Made by a program: the position numbers and the translations under genes
In this document: piece by piece, positions 47,759 through 59,212 of the stretch
How positions within the stretch are numbered: the stretch's first letter is position 1
Layout: each line of letters opens with the position of its first letter
From: Paracamarosporium sp. OC-R06-R3
Lineage: Eukaryota > Ascomycota > Dothideomycetes > Pleosporales > Didymosphaeriaceae
Direction: 5' to 3'
Assembly: GCA_019828545.1 (NCBI GenBank)
Contig: JACVRA010000128.1
Coordinates: forward strand, 124,001 to 188,000
Length of the DNA stretch: 64,000 nt
Notes under the pieces: model-generated
The model's database searches: none
Told to the model about the DNA's origin: nothing
What the model saw: only the letters and a program-made list of their open reading frames with translations

Positions 47759-48844
47759 ATGGCTTATGGCAACGGTCTTCGTCGGTCAGGGCGCTTAGCC
47801 GCAAAGGCTCAGGTCATCATCGATGCTAAAATTCATGCTGTAACGTCCACTCCAAAGCGGCGCACGTCACCAAACAAAACAGTTCAAAAGAAGAAGGCTA
47901 CATCGGTAGACCTGGAGCAAATTGAAGCACAGGTCACCGGTCAAGCGAAGAGGTCTAAACGTCTGCGCATCACGATAAGCATAGAGCAGCCTCAACACCC
48001 GATCCGTCCCTCCATCAAGGAATCTGTCACAGAAGAATCTAGCGTTGATATAGACACCGACTCTGACGGTTCAGAGGACGCATTCTCTATGGAAGATGAT
48101 TCCCCCGAGTCAGAAGACGAGTATAGAGAGCAGGTCGACCTTTCCCATGATCACTTCGAATTCGTTCACGCCCATGACCTTCGGAATGATCCAGGCCGTC
48201 ACTATTCTGTACAATCGTATGACAGTCGATTAGAGCCTGGCAACAACTTGTATGAGATGGACGACTTTGTTGTCGACGATGATGAAAGCATAGAGATGGA
48301 AGGTAGCCAGTACAGTGACGAGGAGTCTGATAACGACCTTGATCTTGCAATCAACATGGAGCGTGATCCGGTTCCTGTTGGCTACCAGGCCATTGGTAGA
48401 GCGGTCCGCTCAAATTCGATTTTCTCGGACAAGAATAGACGACGTCGCTCTAGCACTACAATTTCTCCTAGGACAATTCTTCGGCCGCGTAAAGTTTCGC
48501 TGGCGGATGACCGCCGGCGGCGCTGCAGCTCCGGGTTATTCATGTCCGATCACGTGCGAGTTTCATCGATCTCACGTTCTCAGACTGGCGAAGAGGTAGT
48601 AGAGGCACCATTAATTGCGCAGGCAAACGCAGAGGTTGTAGAAGAGATTGTCGATGCAATGGCTCTTTTCTCGCGACGCGTTAACCGGGATAGACCACCA
48701 ATCAGCCTTAGACTCGCTGCTACGGTGCTTGATGACGAAGAGATTCGAGACGCGTTAGAAAGCGCGATTCGCAATGGCATGGCTCGGAAGCTTTCTCTAG
48801 CAGACGGAAGCAAGCGCTGGACTATTGGACCCAAGCGACGCTAA
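47759..48844 (+). CDS. Acidic, probably nuclear protein of unknown function
   Basis: Single exon, 361 residues from MAYGNGLRRSGRLAAKAQ. The N-terminus is basic, with RRSGRLAAK, KRRTSP and KKKAT runs that could be nuclear localisation signals. A long Asp/Glu/Ser-rich region (about 95-215) follows. A second basic Ser-rich part has NRRRRSS and DRRRRCSS, possible phosphorylation sites. The last 75 residues are helical (VVEEIVDAMALFSRRV). The pattern fits a chromatin- or RNA-associated protein, but no domain can be named. An in-frame ATG at 47705 is 18 codons upstream and less likely. Confidence 0.6.
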   Translation: MAYGNGLRRSGRLAAKAQVIIDAKIHAVTSTPKRRTSPNKTVQKKKATSVDLEQIEAQVTGQAKRSKRLRITISIEQPQHPIRPSIKESVTEESSVDIDTDSDGSEDAFSMEDDSPESEDEYREQVDLSHDHFEFVHAHDLRNDPGRHYSVQSYDSRLEPGNNLYEMDDFVVDDDESIEMEGSQYSDEESDNDLDLAINMERDPVPVGYQAIGRAVRSNSIFSDKNRRRRSSTTISPRTILRPRKVSLADDRRRRCSSGLFMSDHVRVSSISRSQTGEEVVEAPLIAQANAEVVEEIVDAMALFSRRVNRDRPPISLRLAATVLDDEEIRDALESAIRNGMARKLSLADGSKRWTIGPKRR

Positions 48845-49746
48845 GCACACATGATTTTTATCAGAGGCATCACTGATATATAATCTGAAACTTGGCCTGG
48901 CGCCGAATTTAAGTAATTGATCACGTTATCTGGCGGAACACTCAACGCACCGCTACGATCCTCTACTCGAGTGTTTTGTAAATATTTTCACGAGATCCTA
49001 GACTTTCAAACTGTATCTCACTATCCTATGGTCTAATATTTACCGTTTAGTTCAGCTGGTTTGGGAAGAGATGTTGTTTCAAGCATGCTGCTGATCTGAA
49101 TATTGAGATTGGGGATCAGCCCAAGAATATATCTTTGTGTGATGATATACTCATAAGATGAATTCAAAAGCCCTATGAAGTAACTTGAATACGGAAAACA
49201 AATTTTCATTATGTCCTTTTCCTAACTACCTTGACAGCCTTGTCGCAGGAGAGTAATACGGCGGCCGCGCCGCACCGGTATTACGGTAATTACGACAACC
49301 GCACCGCACCGGAATAACGCCATTTACAGCGAAGAAGAAAAGGATCATTGGGAGCCGAGGCGCAGTCTGACTTTTGGCTTCATAGTTTTACAAAACCATA
49401 GGGCCACAGGGCTAGGTGGCCATTTTCTGTACTTATTCGAACCATGCACGTCCTCATTTCTCATCGCAACCCTTCCGAAGCCCATCAGGCTTGCACCAAG
49501 CACTTCTCATTATAGGTACTCAGTTCGGTGCGCATATACCACTAGACTTGGCGCTTACCGTGTGGGGGCGCTGTGGATGAACCCCGTAGTCCGCACTAGG
49601 CTGGCCAGCCTGATGGTAGCCTTGCGGAAATACGAAACTAGGCCTCGGATTAAGATTTAGCACTGCCACTGCAAGGCCATGCATTTGCTTCAGTCGGTAA
49701 AACGAAGCGCCTACCCACCATCGGCCGAAGAGGGACGATCCCCATA
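48845..49746. other. Intergenic region
   Basis: About 900 bp. A GC-rich island at 49252-49330 is listed separately. The remainder shows no gene. Confidence 0.4.
49253..49328. repeat. GC-rich inverted and direct repeat in promoter region
   Basis: GTAATAC at 49253-49259 faces GTATTAC at 49278-49284 around a CGG/CCG-rich centre. Two related units that begin CGCACCGG lie at 49271 and 49305. The nearby DNA is AT-rich, so the island stands out. CGG half-sites in inverted order are typical Zn2Cys6 factor targets. It lies about 420 bp before the DUF6536 gene. Confidence 0.4.
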
Positions 49747-52013
49747 ATGCATAACCCGACAAAAGATACCACCAGCGTCGAAACAGACGAACTCCTCGGT
49801 TTGAAACGAATGGAACTGTCCAGTAAATACAAAGGATGGAGATTTGGAGTTCTCGCCTGGACGATATCGACATGTCTCGTCCTCCTGCTAAACATCTCGC
49901 TCGCTACGTGGGTGCTCGCGCGATACGGCTGGGGTAAAAATGGACAGCCTATATTATACGAAGGCAAATGCGATACAGTTAGTAATATGAGTACGGTAGC
50001 TCACTTGTTGATCAACACTATGAGTACGGCTCTACTATGTGCGAGCACCTATTGCATGCAATGCCTGTCAGCGCCAACAAGAAAGGAACTTGATCATGCA
50101 CATGCGCGGCAATCATGGCTAGACATTGGGGTTCTCAGTCCACGGAATATCCAAGCTGTATCGAAGAGTCGTAGATTTCGCTGGCTCATTCTAGGTTTGT
50201 CCACGATTCCTTTACACCTTTTGTAAGTGCGATTGATAAGAAGGTCAGCCACTGTCTAAACTAATTGACCTAGTTACAATTCGGTGGTTTTCGCATCGAC
50301 TGGGGCTAACCTTTACTACCCATTTTTGGTCAAAGAATCTTTCCTGACGGCAGAACCGGCTTTTGATAATTATGCAATTGCTAAATACGCATACCCTCCA
50401 AACGTCAACGCTAGCCTTTATCTTTTCGACGGCGGCCAAAGTTCCGATGCCGGAATGTACAATACTACAAACTTTCCAGGGACCGAGGCTCGAAGAATGA
50501 GAGATCTGTATTCTCAAAACCGTCTTGAGCGCCTAGAGAATTATGACTGTCTCAAAGCCTACGTCACCCAATTTCAAACAAGAGGCAACCTACTGTTAGT
50601 ATCAGAGTCAGACAATCCAGGTGATTCCGATATTATATCAACCTTAGGAGGCCCTTGGTCTACACAAGATTGGATTTGTGGTTCAGATAAGTGCGATGAG
50701 GGCTCAAGAGTGGCGAAGCAGTTATGGGATCATCCTGAGGCCTGGAACTTCTCTCACTACCAGACCTCCTATGACTCCGAGGGCAAGATGTATGCGAAAC
50801 TCGGGACCAATTACACTATCGCGTACTGCCTCAGTGAGCGCCCATCTGAGCGATGCAGGCTTCAATGCAGCTTGCCATTAACGATTATTGTGGTTCTCTT
50901 CAATATCGCCAAAGCTGCATGCATGGTTAGCATGCTCTACGCGCTCAATGGGGAGAGAGAAACGTCACCAATTATGTGCATTGGAGATGCGATTGCATCT
51001 TACCTAGGTCGATCAGACGACTACACTAAGGAGATGTGCCTGACGACAATGGACGATATAAGGAGGGCAATGACGATGAGTCACCGATGGGATACCCGGC
51101 CAAAGGAGTACAGAGACATACGTCACCGTCGGTTCCGTGCGGCCAGTCGGACCAGATGGGGGACTTGCTGCCTACTGTAGGTTGCTTCCTAATGAAACGC
51201 AAGAGTCTGCGTACACTAACATTATGAACTAGATATTTCATAGTACTTACATTCACCGCCTGGCTATTGAGGAAAGGAACAAGTACGGCAACAACGACAG
51301 ATGGCGTAACAGGTCTTGAATTGATTAGGTCTCTGGGTTTCGGACAAGTAAACAACCGAACCACGCTCCACACTAAACTGAAGGACCTGATCACCAACGC
51401 TGTTCTTGCAAATACGCCCCAAGTAATATTATCTTGGACTTACTTCTCCTATAACGGTCTACTTACGTTGATCAGCTTAGCAAGAGAATGGGAATCGTAT
51501 GCGCTTCAAAGGAAAGGTCTTCGCGTTTCCGTTGCGCCTAAAGGAGCCCAAAGATCCACGTATTTCCTCCAGCTCCCATATCGCATTGCTATCCCTTTTA
51601 GCATGCTTTCTGCGTTTTTACACTGGCTTGTGTCACAATCTTTCTTCCTGGTCAGTGTACAGGTCTATAGTTACGATGAGACACAGGGTTGGAAAGTCTT
51701 GCTGGACAACCCTGGAACGCGACTTTCGTGCGGATACTCGCCCTTACCTTTGCTAGTTCTCCTAGGGACTGGTAGCATTCTTCTAGTTGCGATATTTGTA
51801 CAGGGGCTAATGCCATCAAAGTCGGCAACTCCAATCGTAGGCAGCTGCAGTGCTGCCATTGCTGCTGCGTGCCAGCCGCTTGACGATGACGACAGCAAAG
51901 CTATTACGGAAAAGGTGCAATGGGGAGTAATGGGCCGTAAACAGAAGTTTAAGCATTGCGGCATCTCTCGGCGACCTGTGGGCCCACTAGTGCAAAACAC
52001 CTCATATAGGTAG
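49747..52013 (+). CDS. DUF6536-family multipass membrane protein
   Basis: Three exons, 49747-50222, 50274-51176 and 51233-52013, with introns of 51 and 56 nt, encode 719 residues. The N-terminal part (KYKGWRFGVLAW, then WVLARYGWG and CDTVSNMSTVAHLLINTMSTALL) and LGLSTIPLHLFYNSVVF across the first splice site match the fungal DUF6536 group. About seven membrane helices are visible: two near the N-terminus, one near 160, and the rest after residue 380. An extracellular or lumenal loop of about 200 residues with several N-x-T sites lies between. Function of the family is unknown. Confidence 0.8.
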
Positions 52014-52269
52014 TTGTGAACTTTAGGTTATGGCGAATTTAGGAAAAGCTACTTGTTATATTCAAGTGATTGGTTAACATCTAGTAAAGAGCATTGCGAA
52101 ATGTTATCTATAAAGTGCAAAAGGGCCTGAGTGATCTCTTGATACTGCCTAGTTACAAGGACACTTGACCAGTTACTCGAATCCCAATTAAGTCGCAATC
52201 GCATACATTATGCTCTTTTGGCGATTGAAAAAGCTGCGAGGATCGCCCGATGAAGCCCAGTTAGCTCCT
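52014..52269. other. 3' flank of the DUF6536 gene
   Basis: AT-rich; no feature seen. Confidence 0.3.
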
Positions 52270-52467
52270 TCAGACACGGTTCAGTGCTTCAGCGACGAGC
52301 ATTTCCCTGTCTTCGTACCAAGACACCAAGACACAAACTCCACCGTGGGATGCGCGAACCCTTGGGCAATTTAAGTCCACATTCCTCTCCAGACACATAT
52401 TCTCGACCGCAAAGGGACCTCGGCTGAACCAATTCGTGGCCAACAGCGGATAGATCAAGTTTACCAC
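52270..52467 (-). pseudogene. Possible relic C-terminus of an unknown protein
   Basis: A minus-strand frame of 65 codons ends in TGA at 52270 and reads like folded protein (FSRGPFAVENMCLERNVDLNCPRV, then VCVLVSWYEDREMLVAEAL). No start, signal or upstream exon is evident, and the DNA to 53270 is otherwise empty. It may be the 3' end of a decayed gene. Family not recognised. Confidence 0.25.
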
Positions 52468-53491
52468 GGCTCGCTAGTGGATAGAACAATACCTCGAATT
52501 TCATTTTGCTCTTGAAAGAATTAATTGCCCATGCAAAAGGTTATCGCGCGACCAAGGTGACGTTGGTTTATTTTTTGCCCAAGACGGCTAAGAAATAGGA
52601 CTACGCATGCACTGCAATGTTTTGATGCTACACACCATGCACGCTGGATGCGAGCAAGACCTCGTCAACGCAGACCTGATACTGGTGGAATTAACGGGTA
52701 AGGCGCCTGGCGTCCTGGCGCATTCCCAGCAAGAGATACCGAGAGATCTATGTCCTGAGACAATCATGCTGATCACGATGTTTAGGGGAGGTGCACGGCA
52801 AGCTTAGATCTCTGCGCTTCTAACATCATTCATCTCAAAAGTTTTCTGACTTGAAACCAGCATATGTATGCCTTTAACTTGGCACTCTGATTCAATAAAA
52901 CACAGAACAAGGCTGAGAGGGACTAAAGCACTCGCACACTATCTGCAGACTAGCAACCTAGGGGTACATATTGTCCAATAGCATTCAAACAGTCTGATTC
53001 TTAGGCAGCCATGTCTTACCGGAACTGCCTCGTTCGGACGCCGTGAGACTTTTGCTTTTGGTATTATATAGACTAACAATGACCCATTCCCATTCTGAGT
53101 TAGTCCCTATTCGTCTTTCTTAACTGCATAGGTGCTCATACGAACTCTTGCATGCCCAGACCTGAACGAGAGATGCTCAAGCAAGAAGTCTACTTATTGG
53201 CTGCTAGGGAATGGAATCATATAAAGTACCGCGTGATGGTGAACGCCATGTTGGGCGCCTGAAAAGATTAGTTTGCTTGTTCTGCAAAGATTTAAGAGAG
53301 CTGCCTCCTCCTTAGCCTCTCCTTCTCTCCCTTATCAACTTCAACCTGAGTTGTTAGAATATCAGTTGCATTCTACCTTAAGAGCAAACCGATCGTCTTT
53401 TTCTAGCCACTCGCCTCATTATGCCTTATTGCGACTACACCACATGCTACGAGCAAAAGCGGGTAAGCCCTCAAGGCACTATGTACCCGTA
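52468..53491. other. Gene-poor flank of the pogo element
   Basis: No supported gene. Short frames (52607-52807 and 53273-53509) lack domain features; the second runs into the left inverted repeat of the transposon. Ends with the TA target dinucleotide at 53490-53491. Confidence 0.4.
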
Positions 53492-53539
53492 CCCTGCCAA
53501 GACACCTGATGCACGCTGACACCTGGTGCACGCGCACCA
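53492..53539 (+). repeat. Left terminal inverted repeat of the pogo element
   Basis: 48 bp, identical to the reverse complement of 55577-55624. Preceded by the TA target dinucleotide. Confidence 0.9.
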
Positions 53540-53639
53540 CTAAAATCGCAACCAACAACATGAGGCTCTAGAGCTCTATATAATATATTTTATCGCGAGA
53601 TTTTTTGGTGGAGAGCTCTCAAGGCACTATTGATTGATC

Positions 53640-55536
53640 CTAGAGCTCTATTTTATAGATATCTACTTGGTGTTCTGATTGTTCGGCCACTGCGCGATGA
53701 GGGCGTCGCTGGCGCTGGTGTAGCTTCATCAACGCCTGTAGGTGCCACCACTGGTTTTTTCTGCTTAATAGAGCTGGGAGTAGCTTTTGAAGCCTTTTTG
53801 CGCCGCTTTTGAGCTATTTTGATGCGATTCTGAAGTTGTTGATGGGTCCTACGAGCCTGTTGGCGGAGGCGTCGCTCAGCAGCCTCATCAGCTCTCTGCT
53901 GCGCGCGCGCATTCCTAGCTGCTGCACGCGCAACGCGCTTCTCCTGTAGAAGTCGAGCTTTGAACTGTTTACTAGCTATCCGGGCTTCTACTTCCTAAGC
54001 TTTTTGGAGTCGTGATTCTTCTTCTTAAGCTTCTTGTTGCCTGAGTAAATCACGAGCTCGCTGGAATTGGCTAGGTGACCAGAAAACAGCTCCTCCATAC
54101 CGCACCTCTGGCTGTTCAAGAGGCAGAGTCCTACCTTTTGTTTGGCGCCTTTTTTGGTTTATAAGAGCTTCTCGTAGGCCCTAATTCTCATGCTCTATAA
54201 GCTGCTTTTGTATAGAGATTGAATGTATAGTTTGACTGAGCTTCTTGGCCTCCTTACTGCCACCTGTATTAGCAACCACCTTGAGAAGTCGGTCTATTTT
54301 GCGCCAATCCGACGCGCTGAGGTCTGACGCAGAGCTCTTACGTGAGCTCTGCTCTAGAGGAGTCTCTCTATCAAATCGCTGGAGGATTGGTGTGGGATCT
54401 GGCGGCATGATACCTGTACATTTAAAAGCCTTAGTAACTAATTGCGGCGTGATAGAGGTGATCCATGACCTCCAGAACAGGCTGAAGAAGTCTCTCTTGG
54501 CAATTGTTGATAGTCCCTGGCTCCTATGGAGGTGCGCTGTGAGCTCTGCCGAGTAGGCAGCGCTGAGGGACTTGAATACGCAAACATCCAGGGGCTGCAG
54601 TGTATGAGTCACATGAGGCGGAAATATCGCTAGGAGGATCCTGTTATGGTCACAATAGTTGATAAAATCCATAGTAACGTGAGACCCATGCCCATCAAGG
54701 ATTAGGAGCCGGTGCGCCCGGCGAGCTCGTTGAGCTTTCTCCTTAGTACAGCGATCAAACACCTGTTCTAGCCATGCCAGCCCTATATTATTGTTCGTCC
54801 ATCCAGAGCTTGATGAGGTGATAAAGACTCTGTGAGCGTTAGCGTTGATTTCTTCTACCTAGCTTGACTGTAGGGTGCTAGCGTTTGACTGAAAAATCAG
54901 TGCCGGATCAATGGTTGATCTATCAGCGTATATACATGCCAGCAACGAAATCCACTCTCGTGAGCCATCCTGTAGGCTCTGGCGCACCTGGCGACGCTCG
55001 TATAGGGCCCTGCTGAAAATCCTCTTTGAGCGGGTAAGGATACTAAGTAGGAAGCCTTTTTCATCCATATTGTACGTATGCTTAGGCTGTATATTATACT
55101 TAGCAATTTTGGCGTGTAGGAGCTTGAAGTAGAGCTCATATTTTGCTCTAGAATTAGCTTTGTGGCGTTTACTATTGATTCTAGTCGTCCAGCGTGAGAT
55201 TAAGAAGTCGTCGTAGCGCTGGTTAAATCGATCAACCCAGCGCAATGAGACGTCCTTTTTAGCTATAGTAGAAGCAAAGCCCTAGATCATTTGCCGCGTA
55301 GGAGGAAGCCCACGCTCTGTTAAGCGCTCTATATATAGTAGGAGCTCCTTTTCTTGTTGTTGGTTGAGATTGCGCTGGTTGTTATACTGGTGTGTACGCG
55401 ACTGCGTGACGCGTCGGTGCCTTCGGCTCAGCGTTGTTCGATCAACACCAAAGATTGTCGCATATTCTTGATATGAATAATGATCTCCTTGATTGAGCGA
55501 TTCGATTGCTTCAATTGCGGCGTTAATCGGGTCCAT
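53640..55536 (-). pseudogene. Pogo-type transposase with premature stops
   Basis: Minus-strand frame starting near MDPINAAIEAIESLNQ (55536), which carries a helix-turn-helix of the pogo/CENP-B N-terminal kind (YQEYATIFGVDRTTLSRRHRRV). It continues through a Tc5/CENP-B-like second DNA-binding part (RWVDRFNQRYDDF), the DDE_1 core start (YNMDEKGFL, with the first Asp) and the second Asp segment LLILDGHGSHVT, then FPPHVTHTLQPLDVCVFKSL. The frame is cut by TAG at 55284-55282, TAG at 54861-54859, TAG at 54183-54181, and further TAA/TAG near 54027 and 53997. All five fit CAA/CAG to TAA/TAG, the change left by RIP. The C-terminal part is Arg/Gln/Ala-rich and coiled. Confidence 0.85.
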
Positions 55537-55576
55537 ATTGGTGGAGTTACGTGGTGTTGAAATTTGGGCTGATTGT

Positions 55577-55624
55577 TGGTGCGCGTGCACCAGGTGTCAG
55601 CGTGCATCAGGTGTCTTGGCAGGG
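55577..55624 (-). repeat. Right terminal inverted repeat of the pogo element
   Basis: 48 bp, identical in reverse complement to 53492-53539, followed by TA at 55625-55626. Confidence 0.9.
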
Positions 55625-56000
55625 TATTGCAGAAGTCGTACGTTTGATTTTCACTCAAGTTCGTTGCACTATTGCAAAGTGGAGCTAACGCAATTTGCCT
55701 CGCTCTAGATTCCTGCACGACGTCCGATTGTCGAAGGGAATCGTATAAGAACGGGTGGACCGGGACACGATACGAATATTGCCAGGCCCGTGTGTTGCTC
55801 ATTGGGTTGGTCGAGATCCGGCTTACATGTTCTAGATCAATGCTCAAAGGGGGATTGCGGTCGACAGGCAACATCACATTACGGACGATGCGAAGATCGT
55901 AAGTCACTGTACTCATCCCGTAGATTCTTGCCCTGATGCAAGACATAGACGAATAATGTGGAAATAAGTCAAGAAGGTTAACAAGACTCTCTGATTGTAC

Positions 56001-56671
56001 ATGAGATCTGAAAGTTATATTCGCCTCTCGGCATATGCCATCTCAGACAATGCGTCCAGAGATTCTGGAATCGAAAGCCAGATCGATTGTCCTCGTGATC
56101 TTTTCTATGCAGGAAAGGTTGTTTCATATTTCTTTTTCTCTCTCATTCGTATTCAGGATGGCACGTGATGAGCTGCACCAACAACATGAATCAAGTACAA
56201 ATAGATGGTCCACATCGAATGCAATACTGCGAAGTCTACGAGCGCACTCGCTCATCCAGTAAGTTCAAACTGAACAAAAAGATAACAAGCGCAATACTAT
56301 TCTTTCGTTGGATGTCAGCATCCACTTCTTCTGGAATTTTCCAAGTATAGCCAAAGCTCATTTCAGTTACATTCCTCGCGATCGCCGGGTACGGAGGCTA
56401 AGTCCGCCTATCTGGACAGCTCTTATGAGTACCTCGAAACCGCCTTTTTGGATACGATTGCACAAATGTACATCCAAGCCCTTCACCCCAAGAAAGCTTC
56501 GAGAACTGTATTAGCGATTACAAAGCGATAGCAACGAAGTCACTAGTAGGCATGTCCATCATCTTCGTTAGCATGCAGCTCAGTGCAGCCAGAGACGTGT
56601 ATCGCCAGGGTATACAGCTAAATGCCAATGAAGCCGCACCCGCACCTGTTGCACCCACCTACAGCATATAA
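56001..56671 (+). pseudogene. Uncertain small multi-exon gene or relic
   Basis: An ATG at 56001 opens 39 codons (MRSESYIRLSAYAISDNASR...) that end at a possible donor (gttgtt, 56118). A pyrimidine-rich tract then leads to an acceptor at 56156. Two further protein-like segments follow: one at 56158-56250 reading CTNNMNQVQIDGPHRMQYC, ended by gtaagt, and one at about 56515-56671 reading AIATKSLVGMSIIFVSMQLSAARDVY and ending TYSI before a TAA. I could not join all three in frame. It is either a real gene whose splicing I have not resolved or a decayed one. Family not recognised. Confidence 0.3.
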
Positions 56672-56885
56672 ACATCCCACGAAACAAAACCGCCAAAGAC
56701 CATCTAGACCCCAAAGACCAACGTAAATCCACCAGAACCCGATACCAACACAACAACGTAACTACTAATTGGACTCACTTCGCACAGCGACGACCTTCTC
56801 ACCAAGCATCCACCCCTCCACGGCACTCGCACAACCATCACACATCCCCCCTCCCAAAGCAGCACCTCCACAAAACCGCAGTGCA

Positions 56886-56902
56886 CCCCCCCCCCCCCCC
56901 CC
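56886..56902 (+). repeat. Poly-C tract (17 C)
   Basis: Uninterrupted run of 17 C on the plus strand inside a C-rich stretch. Confidence 0.9.
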
Positions 56903-57482
56903 GAAACACCGCTTATCGCCCCGTACCACCCGCGCACCTGTCAACCCACGCCGTGAAACGAGCCTGGTGCGTCTCAAACGGCGAAAACGCACGTTGCACA
57001 AGAGCGCAGGCTGCATTGGGACGGGGGACGGGGGGTCTGGGAAGCGGGTGGACAGGGAGGGTGGGAAGGAGGGGGTGCGAGGGACAGGGTAGGGTGTACA
57101 TGGTGGCGATCATGGTATATGTGGCGTGTTATGCTTGTGGAGGGAGGGTACGGGGGGGAGTGGATGTGGAGTGGAGTGGAGTGGAGGGTAGAATTCAATG
57201 TGCATGCCACACACACACACCCACATACACCATGTTGGGGTTGATCGAGGAGGAGGAGGGTGCATGCTTGCTTGTTAGGATAGAAGCCTGACGGGGTGAA
57301 GGGGATCGATAGGCTGGGTGCTTCTTGTCAGCTGTGCAGCGTCGCACGAGGAGAGAACCCTGATCCCGGGTGTGTTTCTCGATTGCTTCCTTCCTTCCTT
57401 CCTTGTGCAACGGACGGCGTCGACCCAATCGATACGCGATTATGCAGCCGTGCCATGCGCTGCGCTGCGCAGACCGGAATCC

Positions 57483-57506
57483 TATGCTATGCTATGCTAT
57501 GCTATG
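57483..57506 (+). repeat. TATGC microsatellite
   Basis: About five tandem copies of TATGC. Nearby are TTCC (about 57384-57402) and GTGGA (about 57160-57187) short repeats. Confidence 0.85.
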
Positions 57507-58439
57507 TATCTAAGCGCTTGCCGTGTCCTGCGGAACGAAACAACGAAACGAAACACAGCAACAAAGAAAGTAAAAATATCCACCCGCCCGGTCCACGGCA
57601 ACACACGGTATACATTCATCTAGGACAATCAACCGAGAGAGAGCCCACGACACGAAAGATCGCCGTCTGCATCTCAAATCGGCGGCGCGCACAAACGTCT
57701 AAACATAGCGCATCCAACCCTTGCACCGCGACGAAACGCCGCGAACCGGCGAATGAGAAGCAGCCCGCGCGCACATCCGCACGTTGCACGATGAGTACAC
57801 ACGCCAATGATGCCCATCGCCCCATGCGGACTGCAGGTCGCACCCTCAGATCTACATCCACGAGACGGGCTGGATCTCGTCCTGCGCACGCGTGCATAGC
57901 GGGCATGGCTGGCTGCTATTTACCCGTTGCGCGCGTCGCATGGGGTCGCCGTTCGGTTTGGACGCTGCTCGGCGAGGATGAAATGCAACAGGCTAATTCG
58001 ATTGGGTGAGAGGCGCTGGTGGGATGGAGGGTACTGTGTATGTTGCTCTAGTCTTCGGTACGCGGGTGCGTGCGTCCATGCATGCATGCAGGCGTGCATG
58101 TGTGCGGCTGCTTTGAGTAACGTACTCACGACGTCGCGGCGAGGGAAGGCATTGTGCTTGAGGGACGCTTGCGCTGGGCGAGTACGGAGACTGTGGAGAC
58201 GCGTGCGAGCGGTGTGGATAATTCCGTTGCGTTGTTGTTGCGCTGGCCATGTTGCGTTGGAGTGGAGTGGAGTGGAGCTGGCAGGACGTGTGGTCCCCGG
58301 TCTCCCAGCGCTGAGTACCCATACAGTACTCTACATACGTCGCGGCGCTTAGCTGCATGCTGCATTCCGTTTCGTTTGGTTTCGTTTGAACGCGAGGGGT
58401 GCCATGCGCGGAAGCAGATGGCGTTAGCGCTTAGGTTGG

Positions 58440-58453
58440 CCCCCCCCCCCCCC
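58440..58453 (+). repeat. Poly-C tract (14 C)
   Basis: Second long C run, about 1.5 kb from the first; a GTGGA repeat lies at about 58258-58277. Confidence 0.85.
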
Positions 58454-59212
58454 AGTGCCTGCATTAGGTCATTCGCACGGATCTTCACCAGCTCGTACCG
58501 CTGAAGGACCGCTTTGCACGGCGCCCTCAACGACTTTGGCCTTCTTTGCTGTCTTGGGAGGCGTGCAGGTTGCGCTGTGCACACTCGCTCGTGGTACCGC
58601 CCGCTGTCTTTGGTCTGACTCTCTCGACTGGGCGGCAAATGGTCTACTGATGTGCCGTGTCAGGTGTAACAGCGCAACCTGAAGCTTGGTCTGGGTAACG
58701 TGTCTGCGCTGATCCGTCATGAGGACTGCAAGCTGGGAGGGATTGTATCCTAATATATTTCGCTACCGAGTGCTTTTGTTTGTACAAGGCCGTGAAGACG
58801 CGAAGGAAATGTCTGACGTGGAAAGATGAACTTAAGATATCATACAAGCAACGAAATGCAAAAAAAGAACAACTGCTACAGTGTCCGTAAAGTCGTTAGA
58901 TAAAGATAAAACATTACAGGTATGCGACCGTGACATCTCAACCTCGTAAGAAGTAATGCATGCAGTGCAAATGAAGGATTTTGGCAGACAGATTTCGAGA
59001 ACGAAGGCGTGGAAACGAAACAAGACGTTGAGATAAAAGAAAGCTGCGCAAACACATGGTCATAAAATGCATGTCATGCGTAAAAGCTGCAGCATACCCT
59101 CCATTGATCCGGTGTGTATCATGGGAATGTCGTCATGGCTGCGTGAAAAGGTCGTCGGAACGCTTTCAAATCAGATACCGCCGTGAATGCTTTTTGTTGA
59201 CAAAAGGAACGC

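Larger units (their letters stand above)
53492..55624 (-). mobile_element. Pogo/Tc1-type DNA transposon with perfect 48-bp TIRs
   Basis: A 2133-bp element bounded by perfect 48-bp terminal inverted repeats that start CCCTGCCAAGACACC, with TA on both sides (53490-53491 and 55625-55626) as target duplication. The interior encodes a minus-strand transposase of the pogo family with an N-terminal helix-turn-helix and a DDE_1 catalytic core. Several in-frame stops make this copy non-autonomous. Ends are intact, so it could still be moved by an active relative. Confidence 0.9.
56672..59212. other. Low-complexity, gene-poor region
   Basis: About 2.5 kb with poly-C tracts, GTGGA, TATGC, TTCC and CATG repeats and long GC-rich shadow frames in several phases. 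None of the frames shows a domain, and their composition follows the repeats. Probably regulatory or untranslated DNA. Confidence 0.5.

Noticed and set aside
56704..58720. Many overlapping GC-rich frames on both strands
   Set aside because: Their sequence follows the low-complexity repeats and appears in several phases at once; no domain in any.
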